A DNA stretch of 64,000 nucleotides from Pseudarthrobacter sp. W1I19 (lineage in GTDB: Bacteria; Actinomycetota; Actinomycetes; Actinomycetales; Micrococcaceae). Positions 36,302-44,780 of this stretch are shown here, piece after piece (position 1 is the first letter of the stretch; each line of letters begins with the position of its first letter). The stretch lies in NCBI RefSeq assembly GCF_030817835.1, contig NZ_JAUSZR010000001.1, positions 4,216,001-4,280,000 on the forward strand. Reading direction: 5' to 3'. The notes under the pieces are model-generated. The model worked only from the letters and a program-made list of their open reading frames with translations, was not told the origin of the DNA and did no database searches. The position numbers and the translations under genes were made by a program.

Positions 36302-37819
36302 ATGCAGCAACCATCCACCAGCCCAGGAATCGAGCCGTCCTCCCACGTGGAAGACGTCGAAGCCTGGCTCCAGCCCATTCCCGAGTCCCAGCGCACGCAC
36401 AAGGTTTCAGGCCAGTTCTGGATCTGGGCCGGCGCCAACCTGGCTCCCATCAACTGGGTTCTGGGCGCCCTCGGAATCCACTTGGGGCTGGGTTTCGCGG
36501 ACACCGTGACGGTCCTGGTCCTGGGCAACCTGATCGGCATGCTGCTCTTCGGCTGCTTCGTCCTGCTGGGCCAGAAGACCGGCGCCACCGGCATGGTGCT
36601 CGCCCGGGCCGCCTTCGGCCGGCGCGGCAACTACCTTCCGGCAGCCATCCAGGCGCTCCTGGTGATCGGCTGGTGCGCCGTGAACACCTGGATCATCCTG
36701 GACCTGGTCATGGCGCTGTTCGGCACCCTAGGCTGGGTGGATCCCACCGCCCACAACTATGCGTGGAAGATCGGCGTGGCCACTGCCATCATGGCAGCGC
36801 AGGTTGCCATCGCCTGGTTCGGCTACAAGGCCATCGCCGCCTTCGAAAAGTGGACAGTCCCGCCCACCATCATCATCCTCGCCGTGATGTCCGCAGTGGC
36901 CTGGTTCGGCATGAAGATCGACTGGGGCTACGCCGGCCCCGCAGGCAACATCCTTGAAGGGTCCGAGCGGATCGCCGCAATGAGCGCCGTGATGACCGCC
37001 ATCGGCATCGGCTGGGGCATCACCTGGTTCACCTACGCGGCCGACTACTCCCGGTTCGTCAGCACCGAAGTCCCCAAGAAGAAGGTCTACCTGGCCTCCG
37101 TCCTGGGCCAGTTCATCCCCGTCGTCTGGCTCGGCGTCCTCGGCGCCAGCCTGGCCACCAACAGCGGCGAAATCGATCCCGGCAAGCTCATCGTCCAGAA
37201 CTTCGGCGTCCTCGCCCTGCCGGTTCTCCTGATGGTGCTCCACGGCCCCATCGCCACCAACATCCTGAACATTTACACCTTCTCGGTGGCCACGCAGGCA
37301 CTGGACATCACCATCAGCCGCCGCAAGCTCAACCTGTTCGTCGGCGTCTTCTCGCTCGCCGCCGTCGTCTTCTTCATCTTCCAGGAGGACTTCGCGGCAG
37401 TCCTGGACGCCTGGCTCATCGGCCTGGTGGCCTGGGTGGCCGCCTGGGGCGGCGTAATGCTGGTGCACTACTTCTGGATCGACAAGCGCTGGCCCGGCAA
37501 TCCGGAAAGGCTGTTCGACGGCGTCGGCACGCGCAGGCTCCCCGGCATCAACTGGGCGGGCGTCACCTCCCTCCTGGTTGGCATCTTCGCCACCTGGCTG
37601 TTTATGTACGGGCTCGTCCCCGCCATGCAGGGCCCCATCGCCGTGGCCCTGGGCGGCTGGGATCTGTCCTGGCTCGCCGGCGGCCTTGCCAGTGCCACCA
37701 GTTACGCCATCCTGGGCCCGAAGATGCACCGGAAATTCATCGACGCCCCGGCCCCTGCAGGGCAGGTTTTCACCGAGCTGACCGGAGCCTCCGCTCCCGC
37801 TACGCCGGCAGCACTCTGA
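36302..37819 (+). CDS. NCS1-family nucleobase/hydantoin-type permease
   Basis: A 505-residue permease with about 12 hydrophobic segments. It belongs to the cytosine/purine/allantoin NCS1 family: SGQFWIWAGANLAPINWVLGALG in helix 1, ARAAFGRRGNYLPAAIQALL near residue 100 and TYAADYSRFV near 245. The likely role is proton- or sodium-coupled import of a nitrogen compound that the next gene's product then opens. GAAGAGG precedes the ATG. Substrate cannot be named from sequence alone; PucR control favours purine- or ureide-like molecules. Confidence 0.86.
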   Translation: MQQPSTSPGIEPSSHVEDVEAWLQPIPESQRTHKVSGQFWIWAGANLAPINWVLGALGIHLGLGFADTVTVLVLGNLIGMLLFGCFVLLGQKTGATGMVLARAAFGRRGNYLPAAIQALLVIGWCAVNTWIILDLVMALFGTLGWVDPTAHNYAWKIGVATAIMAAQVAIAWFGYKAIAAFEKWTVPPTIIILAVMSAVAWFGMKIDWGYAGPAGNILEGSERIAAMSAVMTAIGIGWGITWFTYAADYSRFVSTEVPKKKVYLASVLGQFIPVVWLGVLGASLATNSGEIDPGKLIVQNFGVLALPVLLMVLHGPIATNILNIYTFSVATQALDITISRRKLNLFVGVFSLAAVVFFIFQEDFAAVLDAWLIGLVAWVAAWGGVMLVHYFWIDKRWPGNPERLFDGVGTRRLPGINWAGVTSLLVGIFATWLFMYGLVPAMQGPIAVALGGWDLSWLAGGLASATSYAILGPKMHRKFIDAPAPAGQVFTELTGASAPATPAAL

Positions 37820-37856
37820 CCGTCCCGTCTTCCCTTCCCGTAACGCTAGGACCACC

Positions 37857-38951
37857 ATGACCCTTGAAGCATTCGCCGACTCCGCCCACCCGATCACCTG
37901 GCCTGAGGGCAAGCGTGCGGCAGCATCCTTCACGTTCGACGTCGACGCCGAATCCTGCACCATCGCCCACGATCCCAAGAGCACACGCCGGATGTCACTG
38001 ATGACGCACCAGTCCTACGGGCCCAAGGTGGCCGTTCCGCGGCTGCTGCAGATCCTCCAGCGCCAGGACATCCGCGCCACGTTCTTTGTTCCCGGCTTCA
38101 CGGCCGAGTGCTACCCGGACACGGTCCGGCGCATCGTGGATGCGGGGCACGAGGTGGCGCACCACGGGTACCTGCACGAGCCGATGCAGGGCATCGACGC
38201 AGAAACCGAGGCCCGCTACATCGACCGCGGACTGGAGGCGCTCGCCAAGGCCGCCGGTGTGGAACCGGTGGGCTACCGGGCCCCCTGGTGGGAACTGAAC
38301 TGGCACTCCGCCGGGCTCCTGGCGGACCGCGGCTTCCTCTACGATTCAAGCCTGCTCGACGGCGACGCCCCCTACCGCTTCAGCGTCGCCCCGGGCGACT
38401 CCCGGGACATTGTGGAGATTCCCGTCGACTGGACGCTCGATGACTGGGAGCAGTACGCCTTCTACCCCGGCGTGACGGGCAGCGGCGTGATCGAAAGCCC
38501 CGCGAAGGTCCTGGAAATGTGGACGCTTGAGGCGGAGGCGCACCACGCCCAGGGCAGCTGCTTCGTCCTCACCAACCACCCCTTCATCTCCGGCCGGCCC
38601 TCCAAGGCCGTGGCCCTGGAACGGCTCATCGAGCGGGTCAAGTGCATGGACGGCATGTGGGTGGCCACCATGGAGGAGATCGCCGAGCATACGCGCAGGA
38701 CCGTCCAGGAGGTCCACACCCACGCGCGGATCGAGGTGCCGGCGTTCCCCGATACGGGAGCCCGGTTCACCCCGGCGGCGGTCCAGCAGGCGGTGGTCCA
38801 GCAGGCACGGCTGGCGGGCCCTAGGGAACTGATCCAGGCGGCATCCGCGGGAAGAGAGCAACAGTGGAGCGGTACCAGCCCTGTCCAGGGGGCGGTACCG
38901 CTCCACTGGCGTTTAGGAGCCTTGCCGCCGGGGACGCCGCGCCGCTGCTAA
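37857..38951 (+). CDS. PuuE-like polysaccharide deacetylase-fold amidohydrolase
   Basis: A 364-residue CE4-fold hydrolase. The metal site is SFTFDVDAES (second Asp near residue 28) with HEVAHHGYLHE near 98; RAPWWE near 140 and the LTNHPFISGRP histidine near 240 complete the fold. Relatives include PuuE allantoinase and peptidoglycan deacetylase-like proteins of about 300 residues. Next to an NCS1 permease and PucR, opening an imported ring amide is a fair guess. The final 35 or so residues are unusual: they are encoded by a perfect 13-bp hairpin, so the real end may once have been earlier. Confidence 0.8.
   Translation: MTLEAFADSAHPITWPEGKRAAASFTFDVDAESCTIAHDPKSTRRMSLMTHQSYGPKVAVPRLLQILQRQDIRATFFVPGFTAECYPDTVRRIVDAGHEVAHHGYLHEPMQGIDAETEARYIDRGLEALAKAAGVEPVGYRAPWWELNWHSAGLLADRGFLYDSSLLDGDAPYRFSVAPGDSRDIVEIPVDWTLDDWEQYAFYPGVTGSGVIESPAKVLEMWTLEAEAHHAQGSCFVLTNHPFISGRPSKAVALERLIERVKCMDGMWVATMEEIAEHTRRTVQEVHTHARIEVPAFPDTGARFTPAAVQQAVVQQARLAGPRELIQAASAGREQQWSGTSPVQGAVPLHWRLGALPPGTPRRC
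38864..38906. terminator. Hairpin inside the 3' end of the deacetylase gene
   Basis: GTGGAGCGGTACC (38864-38876) and its exact complement (38894-38906) make a 13-bp stem; CCCTG/CAGGG can add five more pairs inside the loop. It looks like a terminator but lies before the stop at 38949-38951 of the open frame. Confidence 0.6.
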
Positions 38952-39075
38952 GCCGCGGGGCCGCCGTCGTACGTCCCTTGTATGTCTTCCTAAGACGTTC
39001 CGTAACGCTGCGCTACCTCCTGTTGCGCATTCGCGACGCTCCGTGAACGCCCGCGTCGGGATTGATTGTGGCGCC

Positions 39076-39110
39076 GGCGGGTGCTCCGTACTCTCATTTC
39101 AGCACCCGCC
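39076..39110 (+). promoter_or_regulatory. Leader hairpin upstream of the orphan binding protein
   Basis: GGCGGGTGCT (39076-39085) pairs perfectly with AGCACCCGCC (39101-39110). It ends six bases before the AAAGGA ribosome site of the gene at 39129, so it could stabilise the message or control translation. I recognise no riboswitch class. Confidence 0.45.
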
Positions 39111-39128
39111 CCAGCAAAGGAATCCCCC

Positions 39129-40313
39129 ATGTCAGACCCCTCGAACAAGAGCCCGGAGAGCCACGAAGGCTCCACCCGCATCGTGGCCGGCCAGTCCGCC
39201 CGCCCCAAGCGTCCGCTCGGGCAGAAGATCGGCATCGCTGCCGCCCTCCTCGCCCTGGTGGGAGGCGGCGCAGCCGTCGCCGCCACAGTAAACAGCGGCA
39301 GCGGAACCCCCGCTGCCGCCGAGGAAACCGCCCCTTCCGGCAACCCCGCCGCCGAACTGAAGCTGGGCTACTTCGGCAACGTCACCCACGCCCCCGCCCT
39401 GGTGGGCGTCAGCCAGGGCTACATCGCGGACGAACTCGGCGACACGAAACTGACCACCCAGGTGTTCAACGCCGGCCCCGCCGCCATCGAAGCACTGAAC
39501 GCCGGTGCCATCGACGCCACCTACATCGGCCCGAACCCGGCCATCAACTCCTTCGTCAAGAGCGGCGGAGAATCGATCAACATCATCGCCGGGGCTGCGG
39601 CCGGCGGCGCCCAACTGGTGGTCAAGCCGGAGATCAACTCCGCGGCAGACCTCAAGGGCAAGACCCTCGCCTCCCCGCAGCTCGGCGGCACACAGGACGT
39701 GGCCCTCCGCGCCTGGCTCACCGCGCAGGGCTACAAAACCAACGTGGACGGCAGCGGCGACGTCGCCATCAACCCCACCGAAAACGCCCAGACCCTCAAG
39801 CTGTTCCAGGACGGAAAGCTCGACGGCGCATGGCTGCCTGAGCCCTGGGCCTCCCGCCTGGTGCTCACCGCCGGCGCCAAGGTGCTGGTGGACGAAAAGG
39901 ACCTGTGGGACGGTTCGCTCTCCGGCAAGCCGGGCGAATTCCCCACCACCATCCTGATCGTCAACCAGAAGTTCGCCGCAGACCACCCGGACACCGTGAA
40001 GGCGCTGCTGAAGGGCCACGTGAAGTCGGTTGAATGGCTGGACAAGGCTGCCGACGGCGAGAAGGCCAGCGTCATCAACGCGGCGCTGAAGGAAGCCGCG
40101 GGTGCCGAGCTGAAGGCCGACGTCATCGACCGGTCCCTGAAGAACATCGTGTTCACGGTGGACCCGCTCGCCGGAACCTACCAGAAGCTCCTCGAGGACG
40201 GAGTCACTGCCGGCACCACCAAGCAGGCGGACCTCAACGGCATCTTCGACCTGCGGGCGCTCAACAGCGTATCCGGCGAGAAGACCTCGGCTGCGAAACT
40301 CGGCAAGGAGTAA
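39129..40313 (+). CDS. SsuA/TauA/NrtA-type ABC substrate-binding protein, orphan
   Basis: A 394-residue periplasmic-type binding protein for small anions or ring compounds. A charged N-tail and one hydrophobic segment (about 35-55, ending AAVAATVNSG) suggest a signal anchor or cleaved signal without a lipobox. The fold has ELKLGYFGNVTHAPALVGVSQGYI, NAGAIDATYIGPNPAINSF and WLPEPWASRLVLTAGAK, typical of the SsuA/NrtA group. AAAGGA precedes the ATG. No ATPase or permease gene adjoins it, so it must work with a transporter encoded elsewhere. A giant repeat-derived hairpin follows 16 bases after the stop. Confidence 0.83.
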   Translation: MSDPSNKSPESHEGSTRIVAGQSARPKRPLGQKIGIAAALLALVGGGAAVAATVNSGSGTPAAAEETAPSGNPAAELKLGYFGNVTHAPALVGVSQGYIADELGDTKLTTQVFNAGPAAIEALNAGAIDATYIGPNPAINSFVKSGGESINIIAGAAAGGAQLVVKPEINSAADLKGKTLASPQLGGTQDVALRAWLTAQGYKTNVDGSGDVAINPTENAQTLKLFQDGKLDGAWLPEPWASRLVLTAGAKVLVDEKDLWDGSLSGKPGEFPTTILIVNQKFAADHPDTVKALLKGHVKSVEWLDKAADGEKASVINAALKEAAGAELKADVIDRSLKNIVFTVDPLAGTYQKLLEDGVTAGTTKQADLNGIFDLRALNSVSGEKTSAAKLGKE

Positions 40314-40329
40314 CACCGGCGCCAGCCGG

Positions 40330-40432
40330 GACGCTCTCTCACTTGATGCGCCATTTTGGCCAACGCTCGCTCACTTTCCCTAAGAAAGTGAGCGAGCGTT
40401 GGCGATTTAAGCGCATTAAGTGAGAGAGCGTC
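40330..40432. repeat. Giant two-tier hairpin built from the 32-bp repeat core
   Basis: The outer arms 40330-40351 and 40411-40432 pair over 22 positions (21 standard pairs, one G-U) and start with the core GACGCTCTCTCACTT. The inner arms 40360-40377 and 40385-40402 pair perfectly over 18 bp around a 7-base loop and start with a variant core, AACGCTCGCTCACTTT. Two 8-base internal loops separate the tiers. It follows the binding-protein gene and could stop transcription before the aromatic operon. Confidence 0.9.
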
Positions 40433-40442
40433 GCATTCGATG

Positions 40443-40463
40443 GGTATCGGTGAGACGGATAGC
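40443..40463. promoter_or_regulatory. Regulon site 1 upstream of the ring-cleavage operon
   Basis: This is one of three sites fitting GGTATCSRYSRGRCGGATRG, 103 bases upstream of the dioxygenase start. TATC and GATA half-sites form an imperfect inverted repeat, the usual form of a LysR site. The LysR gene at 49253 is the likely binder. GATATCGA follows and may be a second half-site. Confidence 0.6.
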
Positions 40464-40565
40464 TGATATCGAAAAACTCGCCTTCCCCAAATATATGAAG
40501 TGCCTCACAGTAGTTACAGGACCTTTACCAAAACGACCGCAGCCAGTAACCAAAAGGACTTCAAC

Positions 40566-41585
40566 GTGGAAACTCCCCTCTCCCATCTTGCCCACCTCGA
40601 GATCACCACCCCGGACGTCGAAGCCTCGGCACGGTTCTATGAGGAAAAGTTCGGCATGCGCATCATCGACCGCGTGGACGGCAACGTCTACCTGCGCTGC
40701 TGGGGCGATTACTACCGCTACAGCCTGGTGATCACCGAAGGCCCCGAAGCGTCCCTGGGCCGCATGGCCTGGCGCACCAACTCCCAGGCAGCCCTTGAAG
40801 CCGCAGCCCAGCGCATCGAAGCCACCGGCGTGCAGGGCACCTGGACCGCCGGCGGCCACGGCTACGGCAAGGCCTACGAATTCACCGGCCCCTACGGCCA
40901 CCAAATGCGCCTGTTCTACGACGTGGAAAAGTTCGTGGCAGAGCCCGGCTTCGAGTCCACCTACCCGGACCGCCCGGAGCGCCGCAGCAGCCACGCGGCC
41001 GCCCCCCGTTTCCTGGACCACGTCACTGTGGCGTCCTCCGATGTCCGCGGCTTCGCCAAGTGGTACAACGAGGCCCTCGGTTTCCGCGTCATGGCCTTCG
41101 TGGACCTGGACGAAGCACCCATCACCGTGTTCTCCGTGCTGACCACCAACGAAAAGTCGCACGACCTCGGCGTTGTCCTGGACACCTCCAGCCGCGCCGG
41201 CCGCGTCAACCACATCGCCTTCTGGGTGGATGCCACTGAAGACCTGCTCCGCACGGCTGACGTCATGATGGAAAACGGGACCCCGATGGAATACGGCCCC
41301 TCCATCCACGGCGTGGGCGAGCAGAACTTCCTCTACTTCCGCGACCCCTCTGGCCTGCGCGTGGAGCTCAACTCCGGCGGCTACCGCAACTACGTCCCGG
41401 ACTGGGAAGCCAACACCTGGAAGCCCTCGCTCGGTTCCAACAACTTCTACAAGAACGGCGCCATGCCGCACTCCATGACCGAATCCTTCCCGCCGGCCGA
41501 AGGCTTCACCGCCACCGAGGAAGGCGCCTCCCCCGAAATGAAGGAAGCCCTGCTCAACCCCTACGCCAAGCAGGGCCGGGGCTAA
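40566..41585 (+). CDS. Extradiol ring-cleavage dioxygenase (two VOC domains)
   Basis: A 339-residue type I extradiol dioxygenase of the catechol 2,3-dioxygenase group. Two vicinal-oxygen-chelate domains are clear: HLAHLEITTPDVEASARFYEE at the start and FLDHVTVASSDVRGFAKWY near residue 150. The likely iron ligands are His in LDHV, His in RVNHIAFWVD (about 217) and Glu in GLRVELNSGG (about 263). It cleaves a catechol-type ring beside the hydroxyls. The GTG at 40566 follows AAAAGGA by eight bases; upstream codons look non-coding. First gene of a seven-gene operon; substrate unknown. Confidence 0.87.
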   Translation: METPLSHLAHLEITTPDVEASARFYEEKFGMRIIDRVDGNVYLRCWGDYYRYSLVITEGPEASLGRMAWRTNSQAALEAAAQRIEATGVQGTWTAGGHGYGKAYEFTGPYGHQMRLFYDVEKFVAEPGFESTYPDRPERRSSHAAAPRFLDHVTVASSDVRGFAKWYNEALGFRVMAFVDLDEAPITVFSVLTTNEKSHDLGVVLDTSSRAGRVNHIAFWVDATEDLLRTADVMMENGTPMEYGPSIHGVGEQNFLYFRDPSGLRVELNSGGYRNYVPDWEANTWKPSLGSNNFYKNGAMPHSMTESFPPAEGFTATEEGASPEMKEALLNPYAKQGRG

Positions 41586-41591
41586 GACACC

Positions 41592-42548
41592 ATGGCTGAA
41601 ACCTATGCACTCATCCGGTTCCAGGAAGCCGGCGACGCCAAAGCCCGCGCCGGCCTGCTGGTTGAAGACCGGGTCCTGCCGCTGGACGGGGACATCAACT
41701 CCCTAATCGAGCACTGGGACACCACTGAACCTCAGCTGGACAGCCTGGCCGCCTCCGCAGGGAAGGACACCGGCCTGGCCCTGGCCGAGGTCGAAATCCT
41801 TGCTCCGGTGGAGCCCGCGCAGGTCCTGCAGACCGGCGCGAACTACCGCAAGCACGTCATCGACCTCGCCGCCGCCCACCGCGAACCCGGCGAGGACGAG
41901 GAGGAAGTGCGCGCCAAGACCGCCGCCATGATGGACAAGCGCGCAGGCCAGGGCACGCCGTACTTCTTCATCGGGCTCCCGACGGCGATCGCGTCCGCCA
42001 CGGACGACCTCACCCTGCCGTCCTACTCCAAGTCCCACGACTGGGAACTGGAACTGGCCGCGGTAATCGGAAAGACCGCGTTCCGCGTCACCCCCGAGGA
42101 GGCCCTGGAGTACGTGTTCGGCTACACCATGGTCAACGACATCACCACCCGCGAGTACGTCTTCCGCAAGGACATGCCCGCCATCGGCTCGGACTGGTAC
42201 CGCGCCAAAAACGCCCCCGGCTTCCTGCCCACCGGGCCGCTGCTGGTCCCGGCCAAGTTCTTCGGCGACCCGCAAGACGTCCAGGTCACCCTGAAGCTCA
42301 ACGGCAAAGCCATGCAGGACGAGTCCACGCAGGACATGATCTTCGGTGTGGCCAAGCTGGTCAGCGAAGCGTCACAGATCATGCCGCTGCGCCCAGGCGA
42401 CCTGGTGCTCACCGGCAGCCCCGCGGGCAACGGCCAGCACTGGGGCCGGCTGCTCCAGGACGGGGACGTAATGGAAGGCACCATCACCGGGCTGGGCACC
42501 CAGCTCATCCACTGCAAGGACGAAACCACAAGTGAAGGTGTCCAGTGA
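41592..42548 (+). CDS. Fumarylacetoacetate hydrolase-family protein 1
   Basis: A 318-residue FAH-fold enzyme. GANYRKHVIDLAA near residue 82, DWELELAAVIGK near 148 (metal-binding acidic residues) and VNDITTREY near 178 match the family; the C-terminus has DLVLTGSPAGNG. Such enzymes hydrolyse, decarboxylate or hydrate ring-fission products. In this operon it probably acts on the product of the preceding dioxygenase. The stop overlaps the next gene's GTG. Confidence 0.85.
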   Translation: MAETYALIRFQEAGDAKARAGLLVEDRVLPLDGDINSLIEHWDTTEPQLDSLAASAGKDTGLALAEVEILAPVEPAQVLQTGANYRKHVIDLAAAHREPGEDEEEVRAKTAAMMDKRAGQGTPYFFIGLPTAIASATDDLTLPSYSKSHDWELELAAVIGKTAFRVTPEEALEYVFGYTMVNDITTREYVFRKDMPAIGSDWYRAKNAPGFLPTGPLLVPAKFFGDPQDVQVTLKLNGKAMQDESTQDMIFGVAKLVSEASQIMPLRPGDLVLTGSPAGNGQHWGRLLQDGDVMEGTITGLGTQLIHCKDETTSEGVQ

Positions 42549-43582
42549 CCACCCAGGACACTGCATTGTCCACCGGGACCGGGGAATCAACTGATTCCCC
42601 GGTTATCCGGCGTGAGGACCCGCTCGGCAGCATCCGCGCCATGGCCCAGGCCCACAACAACTGGGGCCGCTGGGGCGACGACGACGTCCTGGGCACCCTG
42701 AACTTCATCGACGCCGCCAAGCGCGTGGAAGCCGCAGCACTGGTGAAGACCGGTGAGGCGTTCTCGCTGTCCCAGCCGTTCGACACCCACGGCCCGCAGA
42801 AGGGCTGGCGCCGCCGCACCAACCCGGTGCACACCATGACGGACACCGGGGTGGACGCCGAGCGCGGCAACCAGGGCTTCCCGCACGGCTTCGGCGGAGC
42901 GGACGACGTGATCGCCATGCCGCTGCAGTGCTCCACGCAGTGGGACGGCCTGGGCCACATTTTCGACCAGGGCAAGGCCTGGAACGGCCGCGCCGCCGGG
43001 GATGTGGTCACCTCGGAAGGCGACCTGGTAACCGGCATCGAGACCGCTGCGGCCAAGATCGTCACCCGGGGCGTGCTGCTCGACGTCGGCCGGGCGCTGG
43101 GCCCCGAACTGGGACGGAACGACGGCGAACTGCCGGACGGATTCGCGATCACCCCGGAACACCTCCAGCGGACCATCGCCCTGCAAGGCCCCAGCTCAAC
43201 CGTGGGCCGGGGCGACATCGTGATAATCCGCACCGGACAGTACACCCGGGTCCGCCGCGACGGCTGGGGAGACTACGCCGGCGGGTCAGCCCCGGGGCTG
43301 TCCTTCACCACGGCGCCCTGGCTGCACCGCAGCGAAATCGCCGGAATCGCCACCGACACCTGGGGTTTCGAGGTCCGTCCGAACGAGTTCGACGCCGCCT
43401 TCCAGCCCCTGCACCAGATCGCGATCCCCAACCTTGGGTTGTTCCTGGGCGAGATGTGGGATCCGGACGGGCTGGCGGAGGCGTGCGCGGCGGACGGCAG
43501 GTACGACTTCCTGCTCACCGCGGCCCCGCTCCCGATTACGGGGGCAGTCGGATCGCCGGTCAACCCGATCGCCGTCCGGTAA
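42545..43582 (+). CDS. Cyclase-family metal hydrolase
   Basis: A 345-residue member of the large cyclase family (kynurenine formamidase/isatin hydrolase fold). The metal region is MPLQCSTQWDGLGHIFDQG near residue 121-139; the first family His is replaced by Gln in QCSTQWD, a variant I believe occurs in this long subfamily. A second conserved region is IIRTGQYTRVRRDGWGDY near 227. Relatives open amide or lactone rings. Starts at a GTG overlapping the previous stop, so it is translationally coupled. The substrate is unknown. Confidence 0.8.
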   Translation: MTTQDTALSTGTGESTDSPVIRREDPLGSIRAMAQAHNNWGRWGDDDVLGTLNFIDAAKRVEAAALVKTGEAFSLSQPFDTHGPQKGWRRRTNPVHTMTDTGVDAERGNQGFPHGFGGADDVIAMPLQCSTQWDGLGHIFDQGKAWNGRAAGDVVTSEGDLVTGIETAAAKIVTRGVLLDVGRALGPELGRNDGELPDGFAITPEHLQRTIALQGPSSTVGRGDIVIIRTGQYTRVRRDGWGDYAGGSAPGLSFTTAPWLHRSEIAGIATDTWGFEVRPNEFDAAFQPLHQIAIPNLGLFLGEMWDPDGLAEACAADGRYDFLLTAAPLPITGAVGSPVNPIAVR

Positions 43583-43655
43583 TCACAGTCCGGTAGCTTC
43601 AGTTAAAACAGCAACAACCACCAGCAGTATCGCCGTCAATACAAAGGAGTCAGCG

Positions 43656-44780
43656 ATGGCAGCAGTACAGAACGTCGGAATCGTTGGGGCGGGAGCCGCT
43701 GGGCTGGCCGCAGCCATCCTCCTGGCCGACGCCGGAATCCAGGTGGAAATCCTCGAAAAGGCGGACGCCCCGCAGACCCTCGGGTCCGGCATCACCCTGC
43801 AGGGCAACGCCCTGCGGGTGCTCCGCCAGCTCGGCGTCTGGGACCAGGTGGAGGCGAAGGGCTACGGGTTCAGCACCCTGGGACTGCGTGCCCCGGACCC
43901 CACCGGCACCGTCATCGCGGTCCTCGAGGACATCCGTACCGGCGGCGAGGATCTTCCCGCCACCATGGGCATGTACCGCCCGGACCTCACCGGCATCCTC
44001 CGCGAACGCGCCGAGCAGGCCGGTGCGCGGATCAGCTACGGCAGGACCGTCACCGGAATAACGGACGACGGCGGGTCCGTCACCGTGAGCACCGCCGACG
44101 GCGGCAGTGCAACGTACGACCTCCTGATTGGCGCCGACGGCCTGCACTCAGCCGTGCGCAAGGCCATCGGCATCGAGGTGGAACCCCAGCCCACCGGCAT
44201 GGGAATCTGGCGTGCCTTTGTGGAGCGGCCCGAAGAGGTGGTGCGCACCGACCTGACCTACGGCGGCCCCTGCTTCATCGCCGGCTACTGCCCCACCGGC
44301 CCGGACACCATCTACGCCTACCTCGTGGAGAAGGCCCAGGAGCGCAAGCACGAGGACGGGCCCCGCATTATGGCCGAACTTGCCGCAGCCTACGGCGGCC
44401 CGTGGAAGGAAATCCGCGCCAACCTGGACCACAGCGCGCGCATCAACTACACATGGTTCACCACCCACCTGGTGGACGGCCCGTGGAACCGCGGCCGCAC
44501 GGTGATCATCGGCGACGCCGCCCACAGCTGCCCGCCCACGGTGGCGCAGGGTGCAGCCGTGGCACTGGAAGATGCGGCTGTGCTGGCTGAGCTGCTGATC
44601 CAGGCCGACGACCTCACCGAGACCCTGTGGAAGGAATTCACCGACCGCCGGCTGGACCGGGCCAAGGCAGTGGTCACCGCTTCCGTCCAGCTGGGCCAGT
44701 GGATGCTCGACGGCGTCCGCGACGCCAACGTGCCCGGCCTGATGAACTCGCTGTCCACCATGCTGAAGGAACCCGCATGA
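43656..44780 (+). CDS. FAD-dependent aromatic hydroxylase
   Basis: A 374-residue class A flavoprotein monooxygenase like salicylate or 3-hydroxybenzoate hydroxylases. NVGIVGAGAAGLAAAILLADAG near the start binds FAD; YDLLIGADGLHSAVRKAIG near 150 and TVIIGDAAHSCPPTVAQGAAVALED near 285 are the DG and GD motifs. It would add a hydroxyl to the ring before the extradiol enzyme cuts it. AAAGGAG precedes the ATG at 43656. The stop overlaps the next start in ATGA. Confidence 0.88.
   Translation: MAAVQNVGIVGAGAAGLAAAILLADAGIQVEILEKADAPQTLGSGITLQGNALRVLRQLGVWDQVEAKGYGFSTLGLRAPDPTGTVIAVLEDIRTGGEDLPATMGMYRPDLTGILRERAEQAGARISYGRTVTGITDDGGSVTVSTADGGSATYDLLIGADGLHSAVRKAIGIEVEPQPTGMGIWRAFVERPEEVVRTDLTYGGPCFIAGYCPTGPDTIYAYLVEKAQERKHEDGPRIMAELAAAYGGPWKEIRANLDHSARINYTWFTTHLVDGPWNRGRTVIIGDAAHSCPPTVAQGAAVALEDAAVLAELLIQADDLTETLWKEFTDRRLDRAKAVVTASVQLGQWMLDGVRDANVPGLMNSLSTMLKEPA

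Noticed and set aside
39066..39128. Earlier start for the orphan binding protein at 39066
   Set aside because: Those codons run through the leader hairpin and ribosome site; ATG 39129 follows AAAGGA.
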